12,165 nucleotides of DNA. Source: Zetaproteobacteria bacterium (GTDB lineage: Bacteria > Pseudomonadota > Zetaproteobacteria > Mariprofundales > Mariprofundaceae). The notes under the pieces are model-generated. The model had not been told where the DNA came from. It ran no database searches and saw nothing but the letters and a program-made list of their open reading frames with translations. Where the stretch lies: the NCBI GenBank assembly GCA_021545625.1, contig JAJRVH010000076.1, positions 1-12,165 on the forward strand, written 5' to 3'. A program made the position numbers and the translations under genes. Shown here piece after piece: positions 1-7,077 of this stretch (the stretch's first letter is position 1; every line of letters starts with the position of its first letter).

Positions 1-167
1 CAGCATGCGCCGTTGCCGTAGATCTGCAGCAGCGCGAATTCGGGATAATAGGTCGATTCGCGGTGGAATTCGGTATCCACGCAGATGATTTTGCATGCGG
101 CAATGGCTTCGCAGGCCTGCTGCAGCTGGGTCGGGGTATCAATGTAATGGATGGCTGGTCTGGACAT
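1..167 (-). CDS. rnd: Ribonuclease D, N-terminal fragment (runs off the left edge)
   Basis: Only the first 55 codons are in the window; the gene continues beyond base 1. Reading leftward from the ATG at 167-165, the protein starts MSRPAIHYIDTPTQL and reaches VDTEFHRESTYYPEFALLQI. The D-T-E-F motif (D31, E33) followed by a Tyr-Tyr-Pro segment and a Leu-Gln-Ile strand is the first exonuclease motif of the DEDD family as it appears in RNase D. In that family the two acidic residues bind catalytic metals, and the enzyme trims tRNA and other structured RNA 3' ends in the cytoplasm. The HRDC domains expected further on cannot be seen. No strong ribosome binding site precedes the ATG. It is divergent from serC, with 159 bp between the starts. 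Another DEDD 3'-5' exonuclease is the only serious alternative. Confidence 0.85.
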   Translation of the reverse strand, partial: MSRPAIHYIDTPTQLQQACEAIAACKIICVDTEFHRESTYYPEFALLQIYGNGAC

Positions 168-223
168 GGCGACAGACTAGCCCGGCCGGTGCATAAATCC
201 ATCCGCGCCGCCGCTTCCGCGCA

Positions 224-252
224 TTGAGCAATCCGTTCCCTGCGGCTATCTT
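224..252 (+). promoter_or_regulatory. Candidate sigma70 promoter for serC
   Basis: TTGAGC at 224-229 and TATCTT at 247-252 are separated by 17 bases. Each box matches 4 of 6 consensus positions. This would start transcription near base 259 and give a leader of about 68 bases ahead of serC. The call rests on box similarity and spacing only. Confidence 0.35.
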
Positions 253-266
253 CCACGCCCTGAGAC

Positions 267-295
267 ATCCGGGGAAGACGGAGCTGGTCCCGGAT
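267..295 (+). other. Inverted repeat in the serC leader
   Basis: ATCCGGG at 267-273 is the exact reverse complement of CCCGGAT at 289-295, with a 15-base loop. It lies inside the predicted serC leader. Just after it, ACCGGAA occurs twice (298-304 and 307-313), and the second copy runs into the serC ribosome binding site (GAGGA, 314-318). This could be an RNA structure that affects translation or an operator. No T-tract follows, so it is not an intrinsic terminator. Confidence 0.3.
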
Positions 296-326
296 CGACC
301 GGAATAACCGGAAGAGGATAGCAACC

Positions 327-1409
327 ATGGCGAGAAAATTTAATTTCAGTGCGGGGCCGGCCATGCTGCCGACAGCCGTTATCGAGCGCGCGCAGCGGGA
401 GCTGCCGGAGTGGAATGGCTCGGGCATGTCGGTCATGGAGATGAGCCACCGCAGCAAGGAATATATGTCCATTGCCGAGAAGGCCGAGCAGGATCTGCGC
501 GATGTGATGGGCATTCCGGACAACTACAGGGTGCTCTTCCTGCAGGGTGGCGCATCATCCCAGTTCGCGATGATTCCGCTGAACCTGCTTGGCGACAAAC
601 AGAGCGCCGACTATCTCAACACCGGCATGTGGTCGAAGAAGGCGATTGCCGAGGCGAAGCGCTACTGCACGGTGAATGTCGCCGCCGATACCTCCGGCGA
701 CGGCTTCACGACCGTGCCGACGCAGGCCGAGCTGAAGCTGAATCCCGATGCGGCCTATGTGCATTATACGCCGAACGAAACGATCGGAGGCGTCGAGTTC
801 GACTATATCCCCGAAACCGGCGACGTGCCGCTGGTTGCCGATATGTCGTCGACGATCCTGTCGCGCCCGATCGATGTTTCGCGCTTTGGCCTGATCTATG
901 CCGGCGCGCAGAAGAATATCGGTCCGGCCGGTCTGACGATTGTCATCATCCGGGATGATCTGCTGGGCCGGGCGGCGGAGATCACGCCGACGATGTTCAA
1001 CTACCAGATCCATGCCGACAGCGGATCGATGTACAACACGCCGCCGACCTACAGCTGGTACATGGCCGGTCTGGTCTTTGAATGGATTCGCGAGCAGGGT
1101 GGTCTGGCCGAGATCGGCGAGATCAACCGGCGCAAGGCCGAGAAACTCTATGCGGCGATCGATGCCAGCGATTTCTACGCCAATCCGGTGGTGCCCAACG
1201 GCCGCTCGTGGATGAATGTTCCGTTCACGCTGGCCGATGCCGGACTGGATGCCGATTTCCTGGCCGGCGCCGCCGGGCGCGGCCTGATCACGCTTAAGGG
1301 GCACCGTTCCGTCGGCGGCATGCGCGCGAGCATCTACAATGCGATGCCGGAAGAGGGTGTGGATGCGCTGATTGCCTTTATGCGGGAGTTTGAGCGCGGC
1401 CGGGCGTGA
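327..1409 (+). CDS. serC: Phosphoserine aminotransferase
   Basis: A 360-residue PLP enzyme that converts 3-phosphohydroxypyruvate and glutamate to phosphoserine and 2-oxoglutarate, the second step of serine synthesis. In many bacteria it also acts in pyridoxal phosphate synthesis. The start NFSAGPAMLP, the QGGASSQF segment (73-80), HYTPNETIGG (146-155) and the PLP-lysine segment YAGAQKNIGPAG with K196 are all typical of SerC. Length and ends fit the family with no breaks. The ATG at 327 has a good ribosome binding site, GAGGA at 314-318, 8 bases upstream. It is first in a rightward cluster; serA, the preceding enzyme of the pathway, follows after 146 bp. The product is cytoplasmic. Confidence 0.97.
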   Translation: MARKFNFSAGPAMLPTAVIERAQRELPEWNGSGMSVMEMSHRSKEYMSIAEKAEQDLRDVMGIPDNYRVLFLQGGASSQFAMIPLNLLGDKQSADYLNTGMWSKKAIAEAKRYCTVNVAADTSGDGFTTVPTQAELKLNPDAAYVHYTPNETIGGVEFDYIPETGDVPLVADMSSTILSRPIDVSRFGLIYAGAQKNIGPAGLTIVIIRDDLLGRAAEITPTMFNYQIHADSGSMYNTPPTYSWYMAGLVFEWIREQGGLAEIGEINRRKAEKLYAAIDASDFYANPVVPNGRSWMNVPFTLADAGLDADFLAGAAGRGLITLKGHRSVGGMRASIYNAMPEEGVDALIAFMREFERGRA

Positions 1410-1413
1410 TATG

Positions 1414-1428
1414 CGGTCAAGTTGACCG
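1414..1428 (+). promoter_or_regulatory. 15-bp dyad just after serC (possible operator)
   Basis: CGGTCAA (1414-1420) and TTGACCG (1422-1428) are exact reverse complements around a single central G. The site lies 5 bases after the serC stop, in the gap before serA. A 1-base centre suits a dimeric DNA-binding protein better than an RNA hairpin. The right half also contains TTGACC, which resembles a -35 box, but I see no -10 box at proper spacing. Confidence 0.3.
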
Positions 1429-1451
1429 TCATGTGGGGGCCTATAGAGTGC

Positions 1452-1473
1452 CTGCGCGCGCTGCCCCGCGCAG
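1452..1473 (+). other. GC-rich hairpin between serC and serA
   Basis: CTGCGCG (1452-1458) pairs exactly with CGCGCAG (1467-1473) around an 8-base loop. No T-tract follows, so it is not a standard intrinsic terminator. It could slow transcription, protect the serC mRNA end, or be chance in GC-rich DNA. A 10-bp palindrome, AACAGCTGTT, lies downstream at 1510-1519. Confidence 0.3.
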
Positions 1474-1555
1474 CGTGACAATGAATATCGTACCGCGCTT
1501 TGCAGGCTGAACAGCTGTTTGGTCGATAACACGGTTTTTGGGAAGGAGAAGGCTG

Positions 1556-3139
1556 ATGCCCAGGGTCTGGATTGCCGACAGGATGAGCAAACGCGCGGTT
1601 GAGGTGTTCAGGGCGCGTGGCATCGACGTGGATGACAGGCCGGGCCTGTCAGACGAGGAGAAACTGGCCATCGCCGGCGATTATGATGCGATCGCGGTGC
1701 GCTCTTCCACCACATTGAAGGGTGAGCTTCTGGAAGCGGCCAGGCGGGTCAGGGTGATCGGCCGGGCCGGCATCGGCGTTGACAATATCGATGTCGAGGG
1801 GTGTTCGCGGCGCGGCATCGTCGTGATGAACACGCCGTTTGGCAACACGATCACGACGGCCGAACTGGCCGTCGCCCATATCGTTGCCGCGGCGCGCATG
1901 ATCCCGCAGGCCTCGGCGTCAACCCGGGCCGGCAAGTGGGAGAAATCCCGTTTCATGGGCATGGAGCTGACCGGCAAGAAAGCCGGCGTGATCGGGGCCG
2001 GCAATATCGGCGCCATTGTCTGCGACCGTCTGCGCGGCCTGCATATGTCGGTCTATGTGTACGATCCGTTCATTTCCGACGAACGGGCCGAGGCCATGGG
2101 CGTGACCAAGGTCGAAACGGTGGCGGAACTGGCAGATATCGTCGATATCCTGACCGTGCATGTGCCGCTGCTGGATGCGACGCGCAATCTGATTGATGCG
2201 GACATGATCCGGCGCATGAAGGACGGCATCATCGTCAATTGCGCGCGCGGCGGCATCGTCGATGAGAGGGCGCTGTATGAAGCCTGCAAGTCCGGCCACC
2301 TGCGCGCCGCGGCCCTCGATGTATTCGAGAAGGAGCCGGCCACCGACAATCCCCTGTTTGAACTCGACAATGTCAGTTTTACGCCGCATATCGGCGCCTC
2401 GACCACCGAGGCGCAGGAGAACGTGGCTGTTCAGATTGCCGAGCAGATATCCGACTACCTGCTTTCCGGTATCGTCAGAAACGCGGTCAACGTGCCCTCG
2501 CTGTCCGAGGAGGAGCAGCGGCTGCTGGCGCCTTATGCGCTGCTTGCCGAGCGCATGGGCAGCTTTATCGGCCAGACGATGAAGCCGGGCTATTCGAAGG
2601 TCAGCGTGCACTTCGAGGGCCATGCGGCCGGCATCAACCGCAAGCCGCTGATCAACGGCATGTTGCAGGGGCTGCTGTCCGAGAGCATGGAGGAGGTCAA
2701 CGCGGTCAATGCCGGCATGCTGGCCCGCGATCGCGGCATCGAGGTGGTCGAATCGGCGCGCGAGACTTCCGAGAGCTTCGCAACGCTGATCCGGCTGGAA
2801 GTCGAGGGCGACGAGGGGCATCGCTGCGTTTCCGGCACCCTGTTCGATGAAACGCGGCCGCGGCTGGTCAGCTTCGACACCTGCGAGGTCGAGATGGCTC
2901 CCGAGGGCAACGTCATCTTCGTGCAGAACGAGGACCGGCCGGGCGTGATCGCCGCCATCGGCGCGATCCTGGCCGAGGCGAAGATCAATATCGGCGATTT
3001 CCGGCTCGGGCGTCGCGAGGATACCAACAACGCCGTGGCGCTGATTCAGGTGGATACGCCGCCCAGTGATGCGGTACTGGATCAACTGAGGGCATTGCCG
3101 AACATGATCATGGTTCGCTATGCCGAACTGGGGAAATGA
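1556..3139 (+). CDS. serA: D-3-phosphoglycerate dehydrogenase, long form with ACT domain
   Basis: A 527-residue enzyme that oxidises 3-phosphoglycerate to 3-phosphohydroxypyruvate with NAD+, the committed step of serine synthesis. The NAD-binding motif GAGNIG is at 147-152, followed by the acidic residue D170 that usually selects NAD. The catalytic trio is R231 (NCARGG), E260 (FEKEP) and H278 (TPHIG). Residues about 315-450 form the intervening domain of the long-form family, and 453-527 form an ACT domain (QNEDRPGV), the usual serine-sensing module, so feedback inhibition by serine is likely. I chose the ATG at 1556, not the in-frame TTG at 1538, because AAGGAG at 1543-1548 sits 7 bases ahead of the ATG. 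The stop overlaps the hisZ start. Confidence 0.96.
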   Translation: MPRVWIADRMSKRAVEVFRARGIDVDDRPGLSDEEKLAIAGDYDAIAVRSSTTLKGELLEAARRVRVIGRAGIGVDNIDVEGCSRRGIVVMNTPFGNTITTAELAVAHIVAAARMIPQASASTRAGKWEKSRFMGMELTGKKAGVIGAGNIGAIVCDRLRGLHMSVYVYDPFISDERAEAMGVTKVETVAELADIVDILTVHVPLLDATRNLIDADMIRRMKDGIIVNCARGGIVDERALYEACKSGHLRAAALDVFEKEPATDNPLFELDNVSFTPHIGASTTEAQENVAVQIAEQISDYLLSGIVRNAVNVPSLSEEEQRLLAPYALLAERMGSFIGQTMKPGYSKVSVHFEGHAAGINRKPLINGMLQGLLSESMEEVNAVNAGMLARDRGIEVVESARETSESFATLIRLEVEGDEGHRCVSGTLFDETRPRLVSFDTCEVEMAPEGNVIFVQNEDRPGVIAAIGAILAEAKINIGDFRLGRREDTNNAVALIQVDTPPSDAVLDQLRALPNMIMVRYAELGK

Positions 3140-4098
3140 TGACGACACGTCCGATTATAGGGCTCGACGACGCCTTTGGCGCCCGCGCCAGAAGTTTGCG
3201 CAGATTGCAGCGGCAACTGGCCGATTTATTCGAACAGGCCGGCTACGAGGAAGTCATCCCGCCGCTGATGGAGCGCCCCGAGTCGCTGAATTCGGGCGCC
3301 GGCCGTTTTCTGGCCGACCAGACGCTGGTGTTTTCCGATCCGGCCGATGCGGGGCTGCTGGCCGTGCGTCCGGACATGACGCCGCAGATCGCCCGTATTG
3401 CCGCATCCAGGCTGCTGTCTCTGGACGTATTACGCCTTTACTATTCCGGGCCGGTGATGCTGGCCCGGCCGGATGCCCGCGGTGGCTCCCGTCAGCCCTG
3501 GCAGACCGGTATCGAATGCATGGGCATTCCCGGCGCGGCCGGCGATGCCGAAGTGATGCGCCTGGCAGCCCGCTCGATGCTGGTGGCGGGTTTTTCGCAG
3601 CCGGTGCTGCAAATCGGGCATATCGGCCTGCTTCGGGCGCTGGTGAAAGGTTCGGCATTGCCGCTGGAGGCATGGACCAAGCTGCTGATGCGCCGCTCGC
3701 CGGATGATCTGCGGGCGGCGATGGACAGCGAAACAATGGCCGCTCCGGTGCGGGAGGCCCTGATCCGGATGGCTTCGGGGCAGGCGGACTTCCGCTGGAT
3801 CGAATCGGTCACCGGATCGTTCGGCGAGGAGTTCAATGTCGCCGCCGGGGAACTGCTGGCGCTTGTACGGGAACTAGAACAGCAGCTGGGCAAAGAGGTG
3901 GACATTCATGCCGATGCAGCGATCATGCCGCGCTTTCTGTATCACAGCGGCATTCTGTTCGCCGGCTTTGCCGCCGGCGTTCCGCAGGCCCTGCTGCACG
4001 GTGGCCGTTACGATGCGATGATGGCCGCTCACGGTCGCGACATGCTCGCCACGGGCTTTTCCTGCGACCTGTGGAGCTGGCTGGACGCACTGGGCTGA
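3136..4098 (+). CDS. hisZ: ATP phosphoribosyltransferase regulatory subunit
   Basis: A 320-residue paralogue of histidyl-tRNA synthetase that lacks aminoacylation activity and forms a complex with short-form HisG to catalyse and feedback-control the first step of histidine synthesis. The synthetase-like core is visible: the motif-2-like stretch VRPDMTPQIARIAA (77-90), GGRYD (289-293) and ATGFS (305-309) near the C-terminus. It ends soon after the core, with no anticodon-binding domain, which separates it from HisS. At 320 residues it is shorter than many proteobacterial HisZ proteins of about 370-390. Its ATG overlaps the serA stop as ATGA (3136-3139), so translational coupling is likely; a second ATG at 3139 is an equally possible start. 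HisG is not in the window. Confidence 0.9.
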   Translation: MMTTRPIIGLDDAFGARARSLRRLQRQLADLFEQAGYEEVIPPLMERPESLNSGAGRFLADQTLVFSDPADAGLLAVRPDMTPQIARIAASRLLSLDVLRLYYSGPVMLARPDARGGSRQPWQTGIECMGIPGAAGDAEVMRLAARSMLVAGFSQPVLQIGHIGLLRALVKGSALPLEAWTKLLMRRSPDDLRAAMDSETMAAPVREALIRMASGQADFRWIESVTGSFGEEFNVAAGELLALVRELEQQLGKEVDIHADAAIMPRFLYHSGILFAGFAAGVPQALLHGGRYDAMMAAHGRDMLATGFSCDLWSWLDALG

Positions 4099-4105
4099 AT
4101 AACAG

Positions 4106-4122
4106 GCCCCCTTCTTCGGGGC
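4106..4122 (+). other. Short hairpin between hisZ and purA
   Basis: GCCCC (4106-4110) and GGGGC (4118-4122) flank a 7-base pyrimidine loop. The stem is only 5 bp and is followed by GC-rich DNA, so it should not terminate transcription. It lies in the 48-bp hisZ-purA gap, before the purA ribosome binding site. Confidence 0.2.
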
Positions 4123-4146
4123 GGCCGCGGGAATACGAGGATTAAC

Positions 4147-5442
4147 ATGGCAAATACGATTGCGATTGGCATCCAGTGGGGTGACGAGGGAAAGGGCAAG
4201 ATCGTCGATCTTCTGGCGCCCAGGGCTGATGTCGTGGCGCGCTTCCAGGGAGGGCCGAATGCCGGCCATACGCTGGTCATCGGCAATGAAAAGACCGTGC
4301 TGCATCTGGTGCCGTCCGGCATCCTGCATGCGGATACGCTGTGCCTGATCGGCAACGGCACCGTTGTGGCGCCCGAAACGATCATCGAGGAAATGGATAC
4401 GCTGATCGGGGCCGGCATTCCGGTTGATGAGCGTCTGCGCATCTCCGATCGCTGCCAGCTGATTCTTCCCTATCACCGGGCGCTGGATGCGGCCCGCGAG
4501 GCGGCCAAGGGCAAGGGCAGGATCGGCACGACGGGCCGGGGCATCGGGCCCGCCTACGAGGACAAGACGGCCCGTCGCGGCATTCGCCTGATCGATATGC
4601 TTTCTCCGGGTCTGGATGCGAAGATCGCCGAAAATCTTGCCTGGACGAATTTCCAGCTGACCGAATATTTCAAGGTCGATCCCGTGGATCGCACCGAGGT
4701 CGATGCGGTGATCGAGATGGCCCGCCAGCGGCTGCTGCCACTGATGGCCGATGTGGCGCTGATTCTGCACCAGCGCCACAAGGCCGGCGATACGATCCTG
4801 TTCGAGGGAGCGCAGGGCACGATGCTCGATGTCGATTTCGGCACCTATCCCTATGTGACGTCATCGAACACCGTTGCGGGTGCGGCGCTGGCGGGACTGG
4901 GCGTTGGTCCCGGCATGGTCGATGAGGTGCTGGGCATCTGCAAGGCCTATACGACGCGTGTCGGCGCCGGCCCGTTTCCGACCGAGCTGTACAACGCCGA
5001 CGGCATGGAGGATGAGGCGGGCCGTTATATGGCCGAGAAAGGCCAGGAGTTCGGATCGACGACGGGGCGGCCGCGCCGCACGGGATGGTTCGATGCGGTG
5101 GTCGTTCGCCATGCGGTGCGCGTGGCCGGCGTGACGGGACTGGCGATTACCAAGCTCGACGTGCTGGACGGTCTGCCCGAGGTAAAACTGTGCGTGGCCT
5201 ATGAACGCGATGGCGAGCGTCTGGAAACGATTCCGGCTGATGCCGCGGCCCTGGAGGCCTGCACGCCGGTCTATGAAACCCTGTCCGGCTGGAGTGAATC
5301 GACCTTTGGCGCCACCTCGATGGCTCAGCTTCCGGCGGCGGCCAAGGCATTTTTGCAGCGCATCGAGGAGGTTTGCGAGTGCCCCGTGACGATGCTGTCC
5401 ACCGGACCGGACCGGGGGCATATTATCCATCTGGATCCGTGA
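4147..5442 (+). CDS. purA: Adenylosuccinate synthetase
   Basis: A 431-residue enzyme that joins IMP and aspartate using GTP to form adenylosuccinate, the first committed step to AMP. The N-terminal GTP-binding and catalytic motif QWGDEGKGKIVD is at 10-21, with the catalytic aspartate D13. The conserved GGPNAGHT follows at 35-42, with H41. The GRPRRTGWFD segment at 307-316 and TKLD at 335-338 (guanine recognition) are present. Length is normal. The ribosome binding site GAGGA (4137-4141) lies 5 bases before the ATG. It is last in the serC-serA-hisZ-purA cluster and ends 7 bp from the stop of a convergent small gene. The context ties adenine nucleotide supply to serine and histidine synthesis. 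Confidence 0.97.
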   Translation: MANTIAIGIQWGDEGKGKIVDLLAPRADVVARFQGGPNAGHTLVIGNEKTVLHLVPSGILHADTLCLIGNGTVVAPETIIEEMDTLIGAGIPVDERLRISDRCQLILPYHRALDAAREAAKGKGRIGTTGRGIGPAYEDKTARRGIRLIDMLSPGLDAKIAENLAWTNFQLTEYFKVDPVDRTEVDAVIEMARQRLLPLMADVALILHQRHKAGDTILFEGAQGTMLDVDFGTYPYVTSSNTVAGAALAGLGVGPGMVDEVLGICKAYTTRVGAGPFPTELYNADGMEDEAGRYMAEKGQEFGSTTGRPRRTGWFDAVVVRHAVRVAGVTGLAITKLDVLDGLPEVKLCVAYERDGERLETIPADAAALEACTPVYETLSGWSESTFGATSMAQLPAAAKAFLQRIEEVCECPVTMLSTGPDRGHIIHLDP

Positions 5443-5449
5443 CGCTGTC

Positions 5450-5842
5450 TCAGGCCGCCTGATAGGCCTCCAGCAGCGCGGCCTTGATATCGGGGTGGTC
5501 GTCGAGCCTGTCGATGCCCAGATGCCTGCGGGCAATCGGTTGCAGAACATGCAGGATGCTTTCCTCAAGCCATGCCCGCCTGAATCCTTCCAGGTCGAAC
5601 CGGCCGTCGCGCACGAAATCGACGGCCAGTCCGGCAGGATTCGAAAAACGGACCGGTTCCATGATCATGACATCGAATTCGTGTGAATGGCGGCCGATGC
5701 CGTTCTCGGCCGCGAGGACGTGGTAGATATGAGCCAGCGGATCCTGCTGACGCATGCAGGCGTCGAGCGGAATGATGGCGGACGGCGCATGACGTTCGCC
5801 CCTGAAATAGAACTCCAGGCTGGCTTCCACATAACTCTTCAT
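5450..5842 (-). CDS. Unrecognised 130-residue protein
   Basis: I do not recognise this family. The ORF reads leftward and ends 7 bp from the purA stop. It could begin at 5860, but I prefer the ATG at 5842 because GGAGG lies 5 bases before it, giving MKSYVEASLEFYFRGERH at the N-terminus. The protein is soluble-looking, with no signal peptide or membrane segment. It appears to have a beta-strand-rich first half (SLEFYF; FDVMIMEPVRF around residues 57-67) and a helical, charged second half (GFRRAWLEESILHVLQPIARRH). Several histidines are scattered without a metal-binding pattern. A good ribosome binding site and codon use like its neighbours suggest a real gene. Its start is divergent from the alcohol dehydrogenase gene, 53 bp away, so the two could share a control region. 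Confidence 0.75.
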   Translation of the reverse strand: MKSYVEASLEFYFRGERHAPSAIIPLDACMRQQDPLAHIYHVLAAENGIGRHSHEFDVMIMEPVRFSNPAGLAVDFVRDGRFDLEGFRRAWLEESILHVLQPIARRHLGIDRLDDHPDIKAALLEAYQAA

Positions 5843-5895
5843 CCGCGCCTCCATATGCATGCAAATTGATCCGGGATCGTTTACGATGGCCCCCC

Positions 5896-7077
5896 ATGAT
5901 AAAGCCTTTCGATTTTGCCTCCACCCCCCATATCCATTTCGGGGCCGGTTGCCGCAACCGGCTGGCCGATATTCTCAGGCCGTACGGCTCTCGCCTGCTG
6001 CTGGTCACAGGCGCAGCCTCCTTTGACCGGCAGCCGCAGCTGCAGCGGGTTCTGGACAGCTTGCAGGCCGATTTCGAGGTTTTCCGGGTTAAGGTCGAGG
6101 GGGAGCCGTCTCCCGAGCTTGTCGATCAGGCTGTGGCCGAATTTCGTCCGCATCGTCCCGACTGCGTGCTGACCATCGGCGGCGGCAGTGCCGTGGATGC
6201 GGGCAAGGCCATTGCTGGGCTGCTGCCCGGCGGCGATTCGGTGATGGAGTATCTCGAAGGGGTGGGGCGGGGCAAGGCCTATGCGGGTGTATCGACGCCG
6301 TTTGTCGCCGTGCCGACAACGGCGGGGACAGGCGGCGAAACCAGCAAGAATGCAGTGCTGTCCGTGATCGGTCCGGGCGGGTTCAAGAAGTCCTTCCGGC
6401 ACGAAGCGCTGGTGCCGAGGCATGTGGTGCTCGACCCCGAGCTGACGCTTTCATGTCCACCGCATGTCACCGCCGCCTGCGGCATGGATGCCCTGACCCA
6501 GTTGCTGGAATCCTATGTGTCCTGCAAGGCCAATCCGATGACCGATGCGCTGGCCCTTGGCGCGCTGCGGCGTATCGCCACGGCCCTGCCGGCCGTTGTG
6601 CGCGATGGCCGGAATCTGGCCGCCCGCGCCGACATGCTGTATGCCTCGTCGATATCGGGGCTGACGCTGGCCAACGCCGGCCTGGGCTCCGTGCACGGCC
6701 TGGCATCGCCGCTGGGGGCTTTTTTCCCGATACCACACGGGGCGGCCTGCGCCACATTGCTGCCCGAAGCCGTGCGCGTGAACATCCGGGCTCTGCAGGC
6801 ACGGGAGCCTTCGCATGAAGCGTTGGGCCGTTATGCGGATGCCGGGCGGATATTACTGGCCGACCAGCATCTGGATGATGATACGGCCAGGGCCGGCTTG
6901 CCGGATCTGCTCGATCAGTGGCTGGAAGAGATGAAGATTCCACGCCTTTCACATTACGGCGTCGGAGAGGGCGATATCGGGCGCCTGATCGATCATGTCA
7001 GCGGCGGCAGCATGAGCGGCAACCCGATCCGTCTGGAGCGGCGGGAGATTGCCGGGCTTATTCGTTCGCGGCTGTAG
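5896..7077 (+). CDS. Iron-type (group III) alcohol dehydrogenase, variant metal site
   Basis: A 393-residue NAD(P)-dependent oxidoreductase of the Fe-ADH family. The substrate cannot be predicted. The nucleotide-binding segment TIGGGSAVDAGKAIA (93-107) and PTTAGTGGETS (140-150) are typical. The metal-ligand positions have the same spacing as the classic enzymes: D198, position 202, H267 and H281. Position 202 is Gln (GMDALTQ) where the classic enzymes have His, so one ligand is replaced. I chose the ATG at 5896 because the protein then opens like family members (FDFASTPHIHFGAG); a TTG at 5866 would add 10 residues. No clear ribosome binding site is present. The 3' end overlaps pgsA by 20 bp in convergent orientation. 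It has no evident pathway partner nearby. Confidence 0.9.
   Translation: MIKPFDFASTPHIHFGAGCRNRLADILRPYGSRLLLVTGAASFDRQPQLQRVLDSLQADFEVFRVKVEGEPSPELVDQAVAEFRPHRPDCVLTIGGGSAVDAGKAIAGLLPGGDSVMEYLEGVGRGKAYAGVSTPFVAVPTTAGTGGETSKNAVLSVIGPGGFKKSFRHEALVPRHVVLDPELTLSCPPHVTAACGMDALTQLLESYVSCKANPMTDALALGALRRIATALPAVVRDGRNLAARADMLYASSISGLTLANAGLGSVHGLASPLGAFFPIPHGAACATLLPEAVRVNIRALQAREPSHEALGRYADAGRILLADQHLDDDTARAGLPDLLDQWLEEMKIPRLSHYGVGEGDIGRLIDHVSGGSMSGNPIRLERREIAGLIRSRL

Noticed and set aside
555..1532. A 325-codon antisense frame over serC
   Set aside because: Shadow of serC in high-GC DNA; no family features or ribosome binding site.
1538..1555. TTG as an upstream start for serA
   Set aside because: It would place the strong AAGGAG ribosome binding site inside the coding region; the ATG at 1556 is correctly spaced from it.
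1919..3148. A 409-codon open frame antisense to serA
   Set aside because: It lies wholly opposite a clear serA, gives low-complexity, His/Gln/Arg-rich translation with no motif, and is the usual open antisense frame of GC-rich genes.
4106..4122. Hairpin before purA as a terminator
   Set aside because: The stem is only 5 bp and no T-tract follows, and the gene order favours read-through.
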